From the NCBI RefSeq assembly GCF_000720925.1, contig NZ_JOEE01000003.1, forward strand, positions 395,480 to 459,479: DNA of 64,000 bases, given 5' to 3'. The notes beneath the pieces are model-generated. The model was given only the letters and a program-made list of their open reading frames with translations. It had not been told where the DNA came from and did not search any database. This document shows, in pieces, positions 33,047 to 41,385 of this stretch; positions within the stretch are counted from its first letter, which is position 1; each line of letters starts with the position of its first letter. The position numbers and the translations under genes are program-made. This stretch comes from Phycicoccus jejuensis. GTDB taxonomy: Bacteria > Actinomycetota > Actinomycetes > Actinomycetales > Dermatophilaceae.

Positions 33047-34075
33047 TCAGCCCGTGACGGCGCCGCGGTACCACTCCGGCCCGACGAGCGCCGCGACCTC
33101 GGCCGGGTCGACCGGCGTGAACGCCGGCGCACCCCGACCCTCCAGCACCTCGGCGAGCTCGTCGAGGCGCCGGGCGGCGAGGTCGGCTCCCGCGGCGCGC
33201 GCCGTCGCGTCCATCCGGCCGACCGCGTCGCCCCAGATCGCGCGCCCGGCCATGAAGCCGCTGCAGCCGTGGTCGGCGGCGACGTCGAGCTGGGTGCGGA
33301 ACCCCTCGTACGTCACGCCCGCCGAGAGCAGGACCCACGGCCCGGAGACCGCCTCGTCGAGCGCGGCACAGGCCTCGTGCGCGGCGTCGAGGTCGTCGAG
33401 GTCGAGGACGGGGAACTCGACCTTCATGATGTCCGCGCCGGCCTCCCGGAAGGAGCGGGCCGAGGCCAGGACGCTGCTGCGGCGCACGCGCTGCACCGCG
33501 GGGTCGGCGGTGTCCTCGTCGCCCGTCGGGAACCACAGCGGCTCGACGACGAGCGGCATCTGCAGGGCCCGGCACTGCGCCGCGGCGTCGGCGACGACGG
33601 CGTGCTGCTGCTCGACGACCTCGGCGGGCTGGTCCTCGCGGTGGAAGACGACGAGCTTCGCCGCGTCGGCCCCGAGCGTCGCGAGCACCTGCGGCCCCCA
33701 CCCCTCTTTGAGGTGCAGCCCGGTGTCGAAGCCGACCGCGCTGTCCGGCCGGTAGTAGAGGTCCTCGATGCCGCTGATGACGCCGACGTCACCGGGCACG
33801 ACGCCGGCGGCGACGGACTGGCCGAAGCTCCAGACCGGGTCGACGAGCACCGAGGTCGCGTGCCGCGAGAGCACGCGCAGCATGTCGAGCTTGGACTCCA
33901 CGACCTCCTCGAACGAGACGGCGTCGAGGTCGGCGTCGAAGAGACGCAGGTAGTTCTCGGGGTGGTCGATGGCCATCGTGCGGATGTGCCCGGCGGCGTC
34001 GCAGATGCGCGCGAGGCGGCGGTGCAGGCCGATGGTCGAGGGGGTCGGGACGCGAGGCGTTGACAGCGCTGTCAT
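33047..34075 (-). CDS. LacD-like class I aldolase
   Basis: 342-residue TIM-barrel aldolase of the LacD (tagatose-1,6-bisphosphate aldolase) superfamily, which also includes 6-deoxy-6-sulfofructose-1-phosphate aldolases. Seen: HIRTMAIDHPENYLRLF, LVDPVWSFGQSV, FHREDQPAEVVEQQ, VVEPLWFPTGDED, ADIMKVEFPV with the likely Schiff-base Lys218, LLSAGVTYEGFRTQL and CSGFMAGRAIWGDAV. ATG 34075 lies inside a perfect LacI-type palindrome. Divergent from a kinase-LacI-kinase operon, so it probably cleaves the phosphorylated sugar made there into two three-carbon units. Exact sugar unknown. Confidence 0.8.
   Translation of the reverse strand: MTALSTPRVPTPSTIGLHRRLARICDAAGHIRTMAIDHPENYLRLFDADLDAVSFEEVVESKLDMLRVLSRHATSVLVDPVWSFGQSVAAGVVPGDVGVISGIEDLYYRPDSAVGFDTGLHLKEGWGPQVLATLGADAAKLVVFHREDQPAEVVEQQHAVVADAAAQCRALQMPLVVEPLWFPTGDEDTADPAVQRVRRSSVLASARSFREAGADIMKVEFPVLDLDDLDAAHEACAALDEAVSGPWVLLSAGVTYEGFRTQLDVAADHGCSGFMAGRAIWGDAVGRMDATARAAGADLAARRLDELAEVLEGRGAPAFTPVDPAEVAALVGPEWYRGAVTG
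34061..34074. promoter_or_regulatory. LacI-type operator overlapping the aldolase start codon
   Basis: TGACAGCGCTGTCA is a perfect 14-bp palindrome with the GCGC centre typical of LacI-family operators. It covers codons 1-5 of the aldolase gene, just downstream of TACCGT (34089-34084, leftward), so a bound repressor would block transcription start. The LacI gene at 35104 is the obvious partner. Confidence 0.75.
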
Positions 34076-34156
34076 GCCGCCCTACGGTACGCGGAGCGAG
34101 GCGGTCCGACAAGACCCCGCGCGCCCCGACACCGCCGTCGCCCCGGAAGGACCTCC

Positions 34157-35107
34157 GTGCTCGTCGTCACCCCCAACACGTGCCTCGACGTCACCACGTG
34201 GCTCGGCGCGCTGACCCCGGGCATGGTCTCGCGGGCCTCGCGCACCGTCACGGTGGCCGGCGGCAAGGGGGTCAACGTCTGCCGCACCCTGCGCGTCCTC
34301 GGCCGCGAGCACCGCCTCCTCGGCCTCGCCCCGCGCGACGACGACCGGCTGCCGACCCTCCTCGCCGCCGAGGGCTGCGCCTTCGTCCCGGTCCCCCACG
34401 ACGGGCAGGGGCGGCTCTCGCTGATCTTCCTCGAGGACGACGGACGCGCCACCGTCGTCAACGGCCTCGGCCCCGACCCCGCCGCGTGGGACCGCGACGC
34501 GCTGCTGCCCGCCGTCGAGGCGGCGCTCGACGACGCACCCGCCGTCGCCTGCTCCGGGTCCCTCCCACCGGGACTGCCCGACGACACCTACGGCCGGGTC
34601 GTCGAGCTGGCCCACGCCCGCGGGCTCGAGGCCTTCGTCGACGGCTCCCCCGCCGTCCTCGGCGCCGCGCTCGCATTCGAGCCGGACCTCGTGAGCCCCA
34701 ACCTCGGTGAGGCAGAGGCCCTCCTGGACGGTCGCGCCGACGAGGCGGTCGAGGAGACGGGCGACGACCTCGTCGACCGGTGTGTCACCGCGGCCCGCGA
34801 CCTGCACGGGCGGGGCGCGCGACGGGCGGTCGTCACCGCGGGCTCGCACGGCGCCGCCCTCGCCACGTCGGCCGGAGCGTGGTGGCTCGGAGCGGCCCGC
34901 GTGCCGGTCGCCAACCCCATCGGCGCCGGCGACTCCTTCCTCGCCGGGACGGCCGACGCGCTCCTGTCCGGCGCCCCCGACGCCGAGGCCGTCCGCCGCG
35001 GGATGGCCGTGGCGGCCGCCGCCGTGCAGCACCCGTCCGGCGGGATGCTCGACGCGGCCCTCGTCGCCCCGGCGCTGGCCGCGCTGCCCGAGGCGGTGCC
35101 CGCGTGA
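34157..35107 (+). CDS. 1-phosphofructokinase-family hexose kinase (LacC/FruK-like)
   Basis: 316-residue PfkB kinase of the hexose-phosphate branch (1-phosphofructokinase, tagatose-6-phosphate kinase). Seen: VVTPNTCLDVTTWL, TVAGGKGVNVCRTLRVLG, ACSGSLPPGLPDDTY, VSPNLGEAEALL, and VANPIGAGDSFLAGTADALL with the catalytic Asp. GTG 34157 with GGAAGGACC upstream. Stop overlaps the LacI start (GTGA). With the divergent LacD-like aldolase this makes a tagatose-type kinase/aldolase pair; the substrate might equally be a sulfo- or deoxy-ketose phosphate. Confidence 0.88.
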   Translation: MLVVTPNTCLDVTTWLGALTPGMVSRASRTVTVAGGKGVNVCRTLRVLGREHRLLGLAPRDDDRLPTLLAAEGCAFVPVPHDGQGRLSLIFLEDDGRATVVNGLGPDPAAWDRDALLPAVEAALDDAPAVACSGSLPPGLPDDTYGRVVELAHARGLEAFVDGSPAVLGAALAFEPDLVSPNLGEAEALLDGRADEAVEETGDDLVDRCVTAARDLHGRGARRAVVTAGSHGAALATSAGAWWLGAARVPVANPIGAGDSFLAGTADALLSGAPDAEAVRRGMAVAAAAVQHPSGGMLDAALVAPALAALPEAVPA

Positions 35108-36111
35108 GCCGGCCCACGATCTACGACGTCGCCCGCGAGTCGGGGGTCTCCATCAAGACCGTCTCGCGCGTCATCAACGACGCCCCCAACGTCCGCCCGG
35201 CCACGCTCGCCCGGGTGCGCACCGCGATCGACCTCCTCGGCTACCAGCCCGACCCGGCCGCGCAGCGGCTCGGCGGCGGGCGCCTGCCCACGGTCGGCGT
35301 CGTCGTCGACTCCATCGCCGACCCCTTCTTCGCCCAGCTCGCGGCGGTCGTCGAGTCACGCGCCGCGGCCGTCGGGATGGACGTGCTCATCGCCTCGACC
35401 GGCCTCGACGAGGAGCGGCTGCGCTCGCAGGTCGAGCGGCTCTCGCGGCGCGGTGTGGCGGGGTTCGTCGTCGCCCCCTTCGGTGACCCGGCGGCCGTCG
35501 CCGCGGCCCTGCCGTCCGACGTACCGGTGGTCGTCGTCGACCGTCCCTGCGGCACGGTCGGCACCGACGCCGTCCGGGTCACGGACGAAGCGGGCGCGTA
35601 CGAGGCCGTCCGGCACCTCGTCGACCACGGGCACCGGCGCATCGGGTTCGTCGGTCGCACAGGCCAGTTCGTCACCCTCGCCGACCGCTACCGCGGTTAC
35701 GAGCGGGCGCTGCGGGAAGCCGGTCTCGAGGTCGACCCCACCCTCGTCGAGACACGGGCGTGGACGACCGAGGAGGCCCTGCCGCTCATGGCGCAGCTGC
35801 TCACCCGCCCCGACGCCCCGTCCGCCCTCCTCGCCGCGACCCCGATGACCGGGCTCGCCGTCCTCACGGCGCAGCAGCGCCTCAACCGCCGGGACGTCGC
35901 GCTCGTCGTCTTCGGCGACCTCCCGGGAGCAGAGCTGATGACACCACCCACGACCGTCGTCGACCAGCAGCCGACCGCGTTGGCGGAGACCGCGTTCGAC
36001 CTCCTCCAGCGACGGCTGCGCGAGCCGTCCGCCGAGCCGCTCGACACCGTGCTGCCGACCCGGCTCGTGCCCCGCGGCTCGGGCGAGCTGCGACCGCGGG
36101 GTGCGGCATGA
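35104..36111 (+). CDS. LacI-family transcriptional regulator
   Basis: 335 residues: N-terminal helix-turn-helix TIYDVARESGVSIKTVSRVINDAPNVRPATLARVRTAIDLLGYQPDPAAQRL with hinge, then a periplasmic-binding-protein-like sensor domain (VGVVVDSIADPFFAQLAAVVE, VVVVDRPCGTVGTDAVRVTDEAGAYEAVRHLVDHGHRRIGFVG). GTG 35104 overlaps the kinase stop and its own stop overlaps the FGGY kinase start, so it is translated as part of the operon it presumably controls. TGACAGCGCTGTCA at 34061 is its likely operator. Confidence 0.93.
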   Translation: MSRPTIYDVARESGVSIKTVSRVINDAPNVRPATLARVRTAIDLLGYQPDPAAQRLGGGRLPTVGVVVDSIADPFFAQLAAVVESRAAAVGMDVLIASTGLDEERLRSQVERLSRRGVAGFVVAPFGDPAAVAAALPSDVPVVVVDRPCGTVGTDAVRVTDEAGAYEAVRHLVDHGHRRIGFVGRTGQFVTLADRYRGYERALREAGLEVDPTLVETRAWTTEEALPLMAQLLTRPDAPSALLAATPMTGLAVLTAQQRLNRRDVALVVFGDLPGAELMTPPTTVVDQQPTALAETAFDLLQRRLREPSAEPLDTVLPTRLVPRGSGELRPRGAA

Positions 36112-37478
36112 GCACCGTCGACCTCGGCATCGACCTCGGCACGACGATGACCAAGGTGGCCGCCGTCGACGAGGCCGGCGTGGTCGTCGGCGACGCCGCT
36201 GTCGCCACCGCCTGGAGCGAGCCCGGCGACGGCCGGTCCGAGCGCACGCCGGAGTCGGTCGTCGAGGCGGTCGAGCACCTGCTCGACGAGGTCGTGGCCG
36301 CCCTGCCCGCCGGCACGGGCGTCCGCTCCGTCGGCATCACCTCGATGGCGGAAGCAGGGACGCTGCTCGACGCCGACGGGGCCGCGCGCTCCCCCGTCAT
36401 GGCCTGGCACGACCCGCGCGGCGACGAGCAGGCAGCGGTCCTGCCTGCGGACCTCGCCCGGGCCTTCCCGGAGCGCACGGGGCTGCCCGTCGGCCACGTC
36501 GCGACGCTCTTCAAGCTGCTCTGGCTGCGCGACGAGGGCCTGGACCTGCGCGGCCTGCAGTGGCTCGGCGCACCCGAGCTCGTCGTGCACCGGCTCGGGG
36601 GCCGACGCGTCGCCGAGCGCTCGCTGCTCGGGCGGACCGGGCTCCTCGATGTCCACACCGGCGGATGGTGGGGCCCGGGCCTCGACCTGCTCGGGGTCGA
36701 CGGCTCGCTCGTGCCCGACGCGGTCGCGGCCGGCGAGCCGGTCGGCACCGTGCGCGCGGACCATCCGGTCGTCCCCCTGCGCGGCGCGGTCCTCACGATG
36801 GCCGGCCACGACCACGCGGTGGCAGCGGCCGCGACGGGTTGCGGCACACCGGGATCGGCCCTCGACAGCTTCGGCACGGCCGAGGCCTGGCTCGCGGCGT
36901 CCGACCACGTCCCCGAGCCGGCGGTCGTCGGCCGTCTGTCGCACGAGGGCATCTCCGTGTACCCGCACGTCGTGCGCGGCAGCACGGCCCTCATCGGCGG
37001 GACCCGGACCGGGCTCGTGCTCAAACGGGTCCAGCGCATCCTCGGAGCCACCGAGGACCCCTCGCGTTCGGAGCTCGACGCCGCCGCGCTCCTGCTGGCA
37101 CCGGGTGACTCGGCGGACGTCCGCGTCACGGGCTTCGGGATGGAGGACCGGGAGGTCGTCGTGCACCTCGGGTCCGACCACCACCGCCCGGCCCACGTCT
37201 GGCGGGCCGCCCTCGACGGCGGCACGGCGCGCGGGCGGGCCGTCCTCGCGACCCTCGAGCGGGCCGGCGTGCCCGTCGAGCGCATCGTCGTCGCCGGCGG
37301 GTGGGCCCGGATGCGGTCCGTCGTCGCGGCGCGGGGCGACCTCGCGCCGCTCGTCGAGATCGGTGACGTCGAGCAACCGGGCACCTGGGGCGCCGCGCGG
37401 TTCGGGGCCTGGGCCGCGACCGGCGGCGCGTCGGGCGACCCGGACCCGCGGCCGCCGGCGGACTGGTTCGCGCACTAG
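36108..37478 (+). CDS. FGGY-family carbohydrate kinase
   Basis: 456-residue sugar kinase. Seen: VDLGIDLGTTMTKVAAVDEAG (phosphate 1), GITSMAEAGTLLDADG, MAWHDPRGDEQAAVL (substrate Asp), MAGHDHAVAAAATGCGTPGSALDSFGTAEAWLA (ATP site), and IVVAGGWARMRSV near the end. Last gene of the kinase-LacI-kinase set (ATGA overlap). It would make the first phosphorylation of the incoming sugar and the LacC-like kinase the second. No transporter is encoded in the cluster. FGGY substrate prediction is not possible by eye. Confidence 0.88.
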   Translation: MSTVDLGIDLGTTMTKVAAVDEAGVVVGDAAVATAWSEPGDGRSERTPESVVEAVEHLLDEVVAALPAGTGVRSVGITSMAEAGTLLDADGAARSPVMAWHDPRGDEQAAVLPADLARAFPERTGLPVGHVATLFKLLWLRDEGLDLRGLQWLGAPELVVHRLGGRRVAERSLLGRTGLLDVHTGGWWGPGLDLLGVDGSLVPDAVAAGEPVGTVRADHPVVPLRGAVLTMAGHDHAVAAAATGCGTPGSALDSFGTAEAWLAASDHVPEPAVVGRLSHEGISVYPHVVRGSTALIGGTRTGLVLKRVQRILGATEDPSRSELDAAALLLAPGDSADVRVTGFGMEDREVVVHLGSDHHRPAHVWRAALDGGTARGRAVLATLERAGVPVERIVVAGGWARMRSVVAARGDLAPLVEIGDVEQPGTWGAARFGAWAATGGASGDPDPRPPADWFAH

Positions 37479-37517
37479 GGGGCGCTGCCGTCGTAGGGCG
37501 GTGCCGCGGCTCGGGTG

Positions 37518-38015
37518 TCAGGGATCGATGGAGACGTCGACGAGCGCCGCGTGGCCTCGTGCGTCGACGCGCACCGTCGCGACGGCGCGCCCCGCGCGGA
37601 CCGCCTCCGCGAGCGCCGCGGCGCGGTCCTGCGGCAGGAACCAGCTCTCGATGCCGCACCGCAGGCGCCATCCTGCGTCGTCGCACCGGAGGAAGGGCCC
37701 GTCCTCGGGGGCCGAGCGGCGGACCGGCCCGCCGACCCACACCCGGCCCGAGCGGGTCAGGGGGACGAAGGCCGTGCCCCGGGTCTCGGGCGGCTCGGCG
37801 TCGGGCCGGTCGCCGGTCGCGGCACTGTCCGGGAGGTCGGGGTAGGTGAGGTCGACGTAGGCGCCACGGAAGGGGTCGTAGGGGTCGACGGGCGCGACCC
37901 GCAGGCGCACCTCGTCACCGGTGAGCCGGGCGGACAGCGGAGCCCAGACCGCGACGCCGGCGAGCAGGAGCTGGGCGAGGGTGGCGGCGACGAGGCGTCC
38001 CGTACGGCCGGTCAC
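37518..38015 (-). CDS. GDYXXLXY domain protein
   Basis: 165 residues with one N-terminal membrane segment (LVAATLAQLLLAGVAVWAPL) and an external domain of the GDYXXLXY family: VRLRVAPVDPYDPFRGAYVDLTYPDL at the expected position, here with GAYVDLTY in place of GDYVxLxY. These proteins are almost always encoded next to DUF2157 proteins, as here, where the GTG start at 38015 overlaps the DUF2157 stop by four bases. Function unknown. Confidence 0.85.
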   Translation of the reverse strand: MTGRTGRLVAATLAQLLLAGVAVWAPLSARLTGDEVRLRVAPVDPYDPFRGAYVDLTYPDLPDSAATGDRPDAEPPETRGTAFVPLTRSGRVWVGGPVRRSAPEDGPFLRCDDAGWRLRCGIESWFLPQDRAAALAEAVRAGRAVATVRVDARGHAALVDVSIDP

Positions 38016-39277
38016 GAGCGCGCCTCCCGGCCCTCGGCGACGAGGCGTCGGCGCCCCCGGTCGGCGACGATGCCGGTGCCGAGGAGGACGACGCCGACGG
38101 CGAGGAAGAGCACGGCCCCGGAGAGCACCGGCGCGAACACCGCGAAGGCCTGGACGGTCGTGAAGAGGACGAGCGCGACGGTGGCCACCCAGGTGAGCCG
38201 CTCGGAGTCGCGCATCCCGCCGAGGACGGCGTAGCCGCTCGTCACGGCGAGGTAGACGAGGACCGCGACGACCGCCCGAGCCCAGTCGGACGGTGTCGGG
38301 TCCGCCACTCCACCGAGTCCGGCCGACGCCCGCCACAGCCCGAGGACGACGACGCCGACGAGGGTGACCGCCGCGAGCGCGATCTCGGTGCGGCCGAGGC
38401 GGTCGGCCCGCAGGGTCGCGGCGAGGGCGACGGCCGCGGCGACGCCGAGCGCGATGACGAAGACGGCGCCGGTCCGCTCACCGCCGTCGTCGACCGGGAG
38501 CGCGGCGACGAAGAGGCTGCCCAGGGCGAGCGCGGCTCCGAGCTCGCGCCACGGGACGCCCAGCGCCCGCCAGTCGCGCAGCGGGCCGTCGAGGCGCAGG
38601 TGGAGGACCCCGACGGCGACCGCGGCCAGCGCGGCGGCCGCGACGGTGAGGGTCACCCCGAGGACGGTGCGGCCCGCGTCGGCGGCGCTCCACACCGTCC
38701 AGATGCTGCCGAGCACGACGCCGAGGACGACCGGCCCGACGCCGACGACGGCGTAGCCGTAGAGCAGCACCCCGGCGGCCCACAGCCCGACGAGGCCCGG
38801 CCGGTCGGCGGGGACCTGGAGGCTCTGGGCGGCCTGGAAGACGACCGCCCCGAAGGCGGCCGCGGCGAGCAGCCGGACGGCGCCGACGACCGGGGAGGCG
38901 ACGTCGCCGAGGTGCTCACGTCGTCGCTGGAGGACCTCCGCTGCGACGACGAGCCCGAGCCACACGAGCGCCACGAGGAGGATGCGGACGAGCGGCGAGA
39001 CCGCGTCGAGGTTGGCCGCGACGGTCCACACGAGGCCGATGCCGACGAAGGCCGCCCCGAGGGTGAGCACGATCCGCGCGAGGGTGAGGCGGCGGTGGGC
39101 GACGTAGCGGGCGCGCAGGCGGTCGGCGGTGGGTGCGTCGACGAGGCCCTCGGACTGCCAGGCGGTGAGCTGGGTGTCGAGCCACGCCAGCTGGCCCGGC
39201 GTGGCCGGGTGGCGGAGGGTGTGGGCGCCGTCCGGGTCCGGATGGGTCGCCGCTGCGGTGCTGGGGGGCGAGGTCAT
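38012..39277 (-). CDS. DUF2157 membrane protein
   Basis: 421 residues. A short cytoplasmic N-terminus (LAWLDTQLTAWQSEGLVDAPTADRLRARY, the DUF2157 helix pair) followed by about ten or eleven hydrophobic segments. ATG 39277 is chosen because GAGGAG lies 8 nt upstream. Pairs with the downstream GDYXXLXY gene. No enzymatic motif is visible; the family is widespread and uncharacterised. Confidence 0.85.
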   Translation of the reverse strand: MTSPPSTAAATHPDPDGAHTLRHPATPGQLAWLDTQLTAWQSEGLVDAPTADRLRARYVAHRRLTLARIVLTLGAAFVGIGLVWTVAANLDAVSPLVRILLVALVWLGLVVAAEVLQRRREHLGDVASPVVGAVRLLAAAAFGAVVFQAAQSLQVPADRPGLVGLWAAGVLLYGYAVVGVGPVVLGVVLGSIWTVWSAADAGRTVLGVTLTVAAAALAAVAVGVLHLRLDGPLRDWRALGVPWRELGAALALGSLFVAALPVDDGGERTGAVFVIALGVAAAVALAATLRADRLGRTEIALAAVTLVGVVVLGLWRASAGLGGVADPTPSDWARAVVAVLVYLAVTSGYAVLGGMRDSERLTWVATVALVLFTTVQAFAVFAPVLSGAVLFLAVGVVLLGTGIVADRGRRRLVAEGREARS

Positions 39278-39754
39278 CGCGGTGCTCCTCGAGGAGAGCG
39301 GGCCCGGGTCCGGGTTCACCGCCAGTGTCCCGCGCCCCTCCCGGCGGGGCCATGGGCACTCGTGCTCAGACGGTGTCTCGTCGGCCACGCCGACCGGACC
39401 GGGTGGCCACGGGCCGCGCGGGGGCCGACCGCACCCGGGACCCGATACCCGCCCCACGGGTCCCAGGTGTCACTCGTGCCGCCGGCCGACGGACAACCCC
39501 GTGCCCCGATCTCCATGCGCACCGGAAGGGAAACCTTGCGGAGCGGAAGGGAAACCTTGCGGAGCGGAAGGGAAACGTTGCCGGGCGCAAGCATCGGGGC
39601 GGCGACGCCGCGAGGTGGTTGCCGGTGGAAGGGAAACCTTCCGCGGCGCATGGAGGCTGGGAGAACACCTGTCCCGGGCCGGTTCTCAGGTCGGCGGGCC
39701 CGCGCACCCGGGGGCCATCGCACCTCGAGCCGAGGTGATTCCCCCTGCACGCCC
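39278..39754. other. 477-bp intergenic region with a GAAA-loop repeat array
   Basis: No convincing gene. At 39523-39580 the 21-bp unit CGGAAGGGAAACCTTGCGGA is repeated almost three times (39523, 39544, 39565; the third diverges at its end). A fourth related copy at 39627-39642 reads GGAAGGGAAACCTTCC, a six-pair stem closed by a GAAA loop. The region lies downstream of the DMT gene and upstream of the DUF2157 operon, both leftward. Confidence 0.7.
39523..39642. repeat. 21-bp repeats forming small GAAA-capped stems
   Basis: Each unit contains AAGG-GAAA-CCTT, which in rightward RNA would fold into a short stem with a GNRA-type loop; the copy at 39627-39642 extends the stem to six pairs. Units at 39523, 39544 and 39565 are in perfect 21-bp register. 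Function unknown. Confidence 0.8.
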
Positions 39755-40768
39755 CTACGAGCGGCAGGCCGCGGGCTCGGACGGCTCGCGGACCGCGTCG
39801 GCCGCCCCTTCGCGCTCCGGCGTCCGGCCGTCGGAGCGCGAGCCGCGCGGCCCGCCCACCCCGACCCGGTGGCCCCGCACACGCTGCGCCCACCTCGCGG
39901 CCGCGGCACGCACCGGCGCCTGGGCCACCAGCACCCCACCGAGGACGACGAGCATCGCCCCGAGCTGCACCCACCCGAAGCCCTCGCCCAGCAGGACCAC
40001 CCCGAGCACCGTCCCGACGACCGGGTTGAGCAGCCCCACCACCGCGACGGCGCCGGCGTCCATCCGGGTCAGCCCGCGGAACCACACGACGTACCCGACC
40101 ACCGACCCGACGAGCCCGAGCCACAGCAGCGCCAGCACCGCCGCCCCGTCCAGCGCCGGCGGCGCCCCCTCGACCACCAGCGCCACCGGCACGAGCACCA
40201 GCCCACCGGCCACCAGCTGCCACGCCGTCGTCGCGAGCACCGCGTCGCGCGGCGTCCAGCGCCGCACGAGCACGAACCCCACCGACGCCGACACGACGGC
40301 CCCGACCGACGCCGCCACCCCGACCGGGTCGACGGACCCCGACGCCCCGCCCCCCGCGGAGACCAGCACGACCACTCCCCCGATGCCGGCCACGGCCGCG
40401 AGCACCGCGACCCACGGCTGGCGCTCCCCGAGCAGCAGCCACGCCACACCCATGACCACCAACGGGGAGAGCGCGGTCAGCGTCGACGCCAACCCGCTCG
40501 GCAGCCGGTAGGCCGCGACGTACACGAGCCCGAAGAAGACCGCGTGGTTGAGCGTCCCCAGCACCGCCGCACGACCCCACCACGCACCGCGCGGCCGCCG
40601 CCGCACCCAGAGCAGCAGCAGCACCCCCGCCGGGAGGATGCGCATGACCGCGGCGAAGAGCGGGCGACCCGGCGGCAGCCAGAGCTGCGTCACCGCGTAC
40701 GTCGACCCCCACACCACCGGAGCGACCGCCGTCACGAGCACCGTCCGCATCCCCGCTGTACCTTCCAT
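39755..40768 (-). CDS. EamA-type drug/metabolite exporter (DMT superfamily)
   Basis: 337-residue inner-membrane protein with ten hydrophobic segments in two EamA repeats: VVWGSTYAVTQLWLPPGRPLFAAVMRILPAGVLLLL and the second half from ASVGAVVSASVGFVLVRRW, plus a hydrophilic Arg-rich tail of about 50 residues. Start at ATG 40768 is supported by TAATGT (40781-40776 on this strand) ending 7 nt before it; ATG 40750 is the alternative. Divergent from a MarR regulator with paired palindromes covering both promoters, so expression is probably MarR-repressed. Substrate unknown. Confidence 0.88.
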   Translation of the reverse strand: MEGTAGMRTVLVTAVAPVVWGSTYAVTQLWLPPGRPLFAAVMRILPAGVLLLLWVRRRPRGAWWGRAAVLGTLNHAVFFGLVYVAAYRLPSGLASTLTALSPLVVMGVAWLLLGERQPWVAVLAAVAGIGGVVVLVSAGGGASGSVDPVGVAASVGAVVSASVGFVLVRRWTPRDAVLATTAWQLVAGGLVLVPVALVVEGAPPALDGAAVLALLWLGLVGSVVGYVVWFRGLTRMDAGAVAVVGLLNPVVGTVLGVVLLGEGFGWVQLGAMLVVLGGVLVAQAPVRAAAARWAQRVRGHRVGVGGPRGSRSDGRTPEREGAADAVREPSEPAACRS

Positions 40769-40794
40769 GGAAGAGACATTACCTTCCACGGAAG
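40762..40794. promoter_or_regulatory. Paired CTTCC(A/G)TGGAAG operator boxes between exporter and marR
   Basis: CTTCCATGGAAG (40762-40773, perfect palindrome) and CTTCCACGGAAG (40783-40794) are 21 bp apart, two helical turns. The first covers the exporter start, the second lies just before TATTGT (40796-40801), the probable minus-10 of marR. Occupancy would shut both divergent genes. Confidence 0.75.
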
Positions 40795-40807
40795 ATATTG
40801 TCGAGGG

Positions 40808-41293
40808 ATGGACCACGTCGCCACCGTCCACGCGCAATGGCGCACCGAGCGCCCCGACCTCGACACCACCCCGCTCCTCGTCATCGGACGCATCCACCGC
40901 ATCGCGGCCGCCCTGACCCCCGAACTGACCGCCGTCTACGCCGAGTTCGGCCTCGGCGAGGGCGAGTTCGACGTCCTCGCCACGCTCCGCCGCCAGGGCG
41001 AGCCCTTCACCCTCTCCCCCGGCGAGCTCGCCGAGCGGACGATGGTCACCTCCGGCGCCGTGAGCAAGCGCCTCGACCGGCTGCAGGCACGCGGCCTCGT
41101 CGAGCGACGGGCCGACGCCACCGACGGCCGCGCCCGCACCGTCGTCCTCACACCGGCGGGCCGCACCCTCATCGACGACGCGATGGCCGCCCACGTGGCC
41201 AACGAGGCCCGGCTGCTCGAGGCCCTCGGCGCCCGCGACCGCGACACCCTCGCCCGCCTGCTGGCGCGCCTCGCGGAGTCGCTCGGCGCCTGA
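40808..41293 (+). CDS. MarR-family transcriptional regulator
   Basis: 161 residues with the MarR winged helix: LGEGEFDVLATLRRQGEPFTLSPGELAERTMVTSGAVSKRLDRLQARGLVERRADATDGRARTVVLTPAGRTLID, flanked by dimerisation helices. ATG 40808 follows TATTGT by 6 nt, again a leaderless layout. It is divergent from the EamA exporter and very likely represses it and itself through the paired boxes; the inducer would be a compound exported by that protein. Confidence 0.93.
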   Translation: MDHVATVHAQWRTERPDLDTTPLLVIGRIHRIAAALTPELTAVYAEFGLGEGEFDVLATLRRQGEPFTLSPGELAERTMVTSGAVSKRLDRLQARGLVERRADATDGRARTVVLTPAGRTLIDDAMAAHVANEARLLEALGARDRDTLARLLARLAESLGA

Positions 41294-41385
41294 GCGGAGC
41301 CCGCGCCGAGCACCCCGACCACGTGTGAGGGAGACCTCGCCGCGCCCCCGGGTGGGCGGCGCACGGGACCGATAGAGTCCGAGAC

